From the NCBI RefSeq assembly GCF_000149955.1, contig NC_030986.1, forward strand, positions 4,029,333-4,093,332: a stretch of 64,000 bases of DNA, read 5' to 3'. The notes under the pieces are model-generated. The model did not search any database, had not been told where the DNA came from, and saw only the letters and a program-made list of their open reading frames with translations. Shown piece by piece: positions 61,296 to 64,000 of the stretch. How positions within the stretch are numbered: position 1 is the stretch's first letter; each line of letters opens with the position of its first letter. A program made the position numbers and the translations under genes. The stretch is from Fusarium oxysporum f. sp. lycopersici 4287. Its lineage: Eukaryota; Ascomycota; Sordariomycetes; Hypocreales; Nectriaceae.

Positions 61296-61331
<36 letters not shown>

Positions 61332-62600
61332 AAATTTGACTTTGGCTTCCATCACAGTGGATGGAGGTCAAGGCGTGGACTAGCGAGCGTTTTTTTTTTT
61401 TCTTGCCGTCACCCTTATTCTGACACGTTGACACAGGCTAATGCGGGATAGCATGACTTGAGGTCACTTCGTGTCTGCAGGGGTAAATATCATGGTTTGT
61501 TTTGTTCTTCTGAACCAGTGGCAAGATGAGAGGGGCTTTGGAGCAGGAAATAAGTCTTGGTATGGTGGCTGTGAGCCGAAGATGCATCATGGAGTAGAAG
61601 ATGAGATATCCATAGGCAGCGTCATAGAAAGCATCTTCAGCATGCTCTTCAACATCAACGTCAGGATGTTCGATCAGATTACACAATCTTCGTCTAAAGA
61701 TACCAACGGCCAAGCGCTGCGGCAGTTGGCGGCTTTCAATTTGAACAACACCCTCATTCTCTGGTGGCGTAGACGCCAGAATTCCCGGGAATGACGAAAA
61801 GAAAAGCGGTTGGTTTCGTCTTGTCTTCAATGTCTTAATTGCGCGTCAGTTATCCAAAGGTGTGCTAGCCGGGGATCAATAACAAAAAGGAAACTCAGCC
61901 GTTGAAGGCACGAGGGGCTAACCGTTAGCCTACAACTTGTTGAGCCGCCATCGACCCTTTGTAAGTCGAACATCGAATAAGAACTTTTCGTAATGATTCT
62001 CGCCATGTGCAGCATACCGACTCTTTCAACAAACATTCGAACCATCACTGATCAGAGAGAACTCGTACCGTGTTTCACTGTTACAGTTGCTGGCGTCAAA
62101 ACGTCAGCTCCCGATGTGGGATCGGTATATGGACCCCTTGAGATCTCTGGTGTAAATCTTTGCCACGAAGGGACGCCTCGAGAGCTTGAAGCTTTCTTGG
62201 TGGATAGTGCTGGGTGGAATAAATATGGGGAAGATACGGTTAGATGTTAACTTTTGGTGCTTTGCATCGATGATTGACTGATCTCTCGTATCGAGAATCG
62301 CCTCTGGTCCCCAGTTTTTGTTATGTTTCTTCCCTTGCTTGGGTATGTGTCTTCTGATCATGGTAAGGATATTCTTCTTGCGGTGTAAATGGATGGCCTG
62401 TTGGTGGTCGGGTGTTTTAGACGTGCAAACCGAGACATACACAGACTTTGATTGTCAAAGCTGTGAAATGGCATGCATTTGCCTGCCAAAATCACGTTCG
62501 TATAAGCCCACGTCTTATCCTTGGTTGAATCCTACATATTTCTTGTCATAACAAAAGGCTGCACTGTCTAGACTGTACAGTATTTCGCGTATGTGTTGAC
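60007..62600. other. Intergenic, downstream of MFS gene
   Basis: No gene supported. Holds a 32-T homopolymer (61299-61330) and a 12-T run (61390-61401). An ORF pair overlapping on opposite strands at 61438-61830 has no recognisable motif. Confidence 0.5.
61299..61330 (+). repeat. T32 homopolymer
   Basis: Thirty-two T in a row. Followed 60 nt later by T12. Could be a poly(A) tail relic of a minus-strand retrosequence, but no source gene or target duplication was recognised. Confidence 0.85.
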
Positions 62601-64000
62601 TTTTCGGCCGCGTAGCACCCCAGCCCGATTTGGAGACGTGAAACAAAGGGGTATCTGAGACCAGCCTGTCAATGGTTGTTTGTGGCTGCCGGGGGGCGGC
62701 GCCTCCCCCTGGCCCGGCGCTGAGAACCGCTGCCGTTCTGAAATATTACTGGATAAACGCCGACATTTGGGGGGGCCGGGTGCCCCTGAAGCCCGGCATA
62801 CAGCAGATGAAAGGAAAAAAAGTGAAAGAGAAAAAACTTGCAGAGGTGCCCAGTGTCTGGGGACCCTGTCGCGGATCCTTTTTCAGCTGGTAGGGCTCAT
62901 GATCCAGCGAGAGGGGAGCCCTGAGGGCCCTAAGGACCCAGGACCAGGACCCAATTGGACTTGGTCCATAGAGAGAAAAACTTGAGTGGGTGGTTGGCTT
63001 TTCGCCGTGACTGAAGACGCGCTGCTGGTGGATTCACGGCCCCTTCTCCAGAGCCATGACCCGCCCGTGAGTGGGAAAAAAAAAACGATCGGGAACCCCT
63101 TTTGTTGCTGACGGTATCTGAGTCCCGGCTTGGTATTTCTAGGATTGTGCTTGGATGGCAAGGCGGACAAACCTCAAATAGCAACAGAACCTGGCCTAGC
63201 CTAGTACATAAGAAAAAAAAGGAAAAGCACACCATGGTAGTGGATGTCACAGTGTAATTTTTAAATATCTCGCACTCACACGAGCTTGAGCAAGAGCCAA
63301 GTACGACAGGGAAGGAACAAGGAACACCCACCCAATCCAGGATCCCCGAAACCTCGTTCGTCAATGATTGACTTCAACCTCTCTTTCTAGTCGTTCCCTT
63401 TCTCTCTCTTCTTCCTCTTCATCATTTCTCCACCGACACTCGTTCCAGTCCCTATTATAACCACGGCCCTCCCACCCCCGGCCTAGGCTTGCCCTTCTTT
63501 TGATCGCTTCCCATCTTTTGTTTGTTTCCTAGCTCCTAGGTTTGATCTCTCTCTCTCTCTCTCTCGCTTCCTCACTTCATCCCAGGTAGCACCAATAACC
63601 ACCAACTTGTTCCTGTTCGTCTTCGCTGGAGAAGACGGCAGATCACCTTCGCTCTTTTTCCTATACCTGCAAAAAAGAGGAGGAGAATTATATGGGATCG
63701 TTGTAGCGTATTGTCTGCATTTATTTCCTTGAATCTACTACATCATCGGCATACAACACAGCATTGAGCCGAGCATTGGCATATCTAGCTTGGAGCAAGT
63801 CTTCAGCAGAAAGATAATCACCCCCATTCCCACCTGATTCCTAGACACCCTACGAGCGCAAGCAGATCATTGCGGCTAAGGATTTGATATCCTACCACCG
63901 TCTCATATCCTGCTAGCACTACCCGACCTCCAATCTTCAAACGCCTATCGGTTTCATCATCGGCCTCGACTCACGCCAACGGGTCGATCACCTCTTAACT
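62601..64000. promoter_or_regulatory. Right-edge non-coding region, GC-rich patch and probable leader of a gene beyond the window
   Basis: From 62640 to 63110 the DNA is G/C-rich and unlike its surroundings. From 63370 on it is CT-rich, with a CT dinucleotide run near 63548-63564, resembling a fungal promoter or long 5' leader on the plus strand. No start codon with a convincing ORF follows before the end. Confidence 0.45.

Noticed and set aside
61438..61830. Overlapping 107- and 130-codon ORFs on opposite strands
   Set aside because: Neither has a recognisable domain or a good start context; typical of chance in GC-balanced DNA.

Overview
The window is nuclear DNA of a filamentous ascomycete, most likely a Sordariomycete and plausibly Fusarium-like. 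Evidence for this: short spliceosomal introns of about 48-90 nt with GTAAGT/GTACGT donors and (G)CTAAC branch sites close to the acceptor; one-gene transcription units with long TC-rich leaders; and proteins that are conserved eukaryotic housekeeping factors with fungal-type extensions. No bacterial genes, operons, CRISPR arrays, tRNA or rRNA genes were seen. The species call is inference. Two runs of N (2158-2865, 8818-9164) are assembly gaps.

Left part (1-25.8 kb), gene-rich. A partial minus-strand gene of the Ymr196w-like, GH63-related family runs off the left edge. It is followed by a cis-prenyltransferase for dolichol synthesis, a Pho23/ING-type PHD-finger protein with an apparent frameshift, an F-box/LRR protein, V-ATPase subunit a, the CPSF-73/Ysh1 mRNA 3'-end endonuclease (minus), TAF4 of TFIID, and a Nit-type amidase whose first exons are easy to miss.

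Middle part (25.8-40.0 kb). About 14 kb has no protein gene I can support. It holds homopolymers, microsatellites, G-rich repeats and a few weak ORFs. One short Cys-rich ORF with an intron-like insert (36100-36285) is worth a look.

Right part (40.0-60.0 kb), gene-rich again: ARPC5 (actin nucleation), an NDUFAF5-like mitochondrial methyltransferase-fold protein (minus), AP-2 alpha adaptin (endocytosis), a PLP-homeostasis protein of the YggS/PROSC family (minus), a COG-complex-like Golgi tethering subunit, an Sds3-like Rpd3L subunit, a CmcJ/AsaB/GA4-desaturase-like oxidoreductase (minus), the ARS-binding protein Abp2, and a sugar-porter MFS transporter. The last 4 kb is non-coding and ends in a TC-rich stretch that looks like a promoter or leader for a gene beyond the window.

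How the genes work together. Several encode parts of the transcription and chromatin machinery (TAF4, CPSF-73, a Pho23-like and an Sds3-like subunit that would belong to the same Rpd3L deacetylase). Others serve membrane traffic (V-ATPase, AP-2, COG, ARPC5). I see no biosynthetic cluster and no obvious new multigene system. The most unusual signals are in gene structure: a possible 3-nt microexon, a GC-AG intron, a 12-nt coding first exon, an in-frame stopless intron, competing 3' splice sites, and a single-base disruption in the ING gene.
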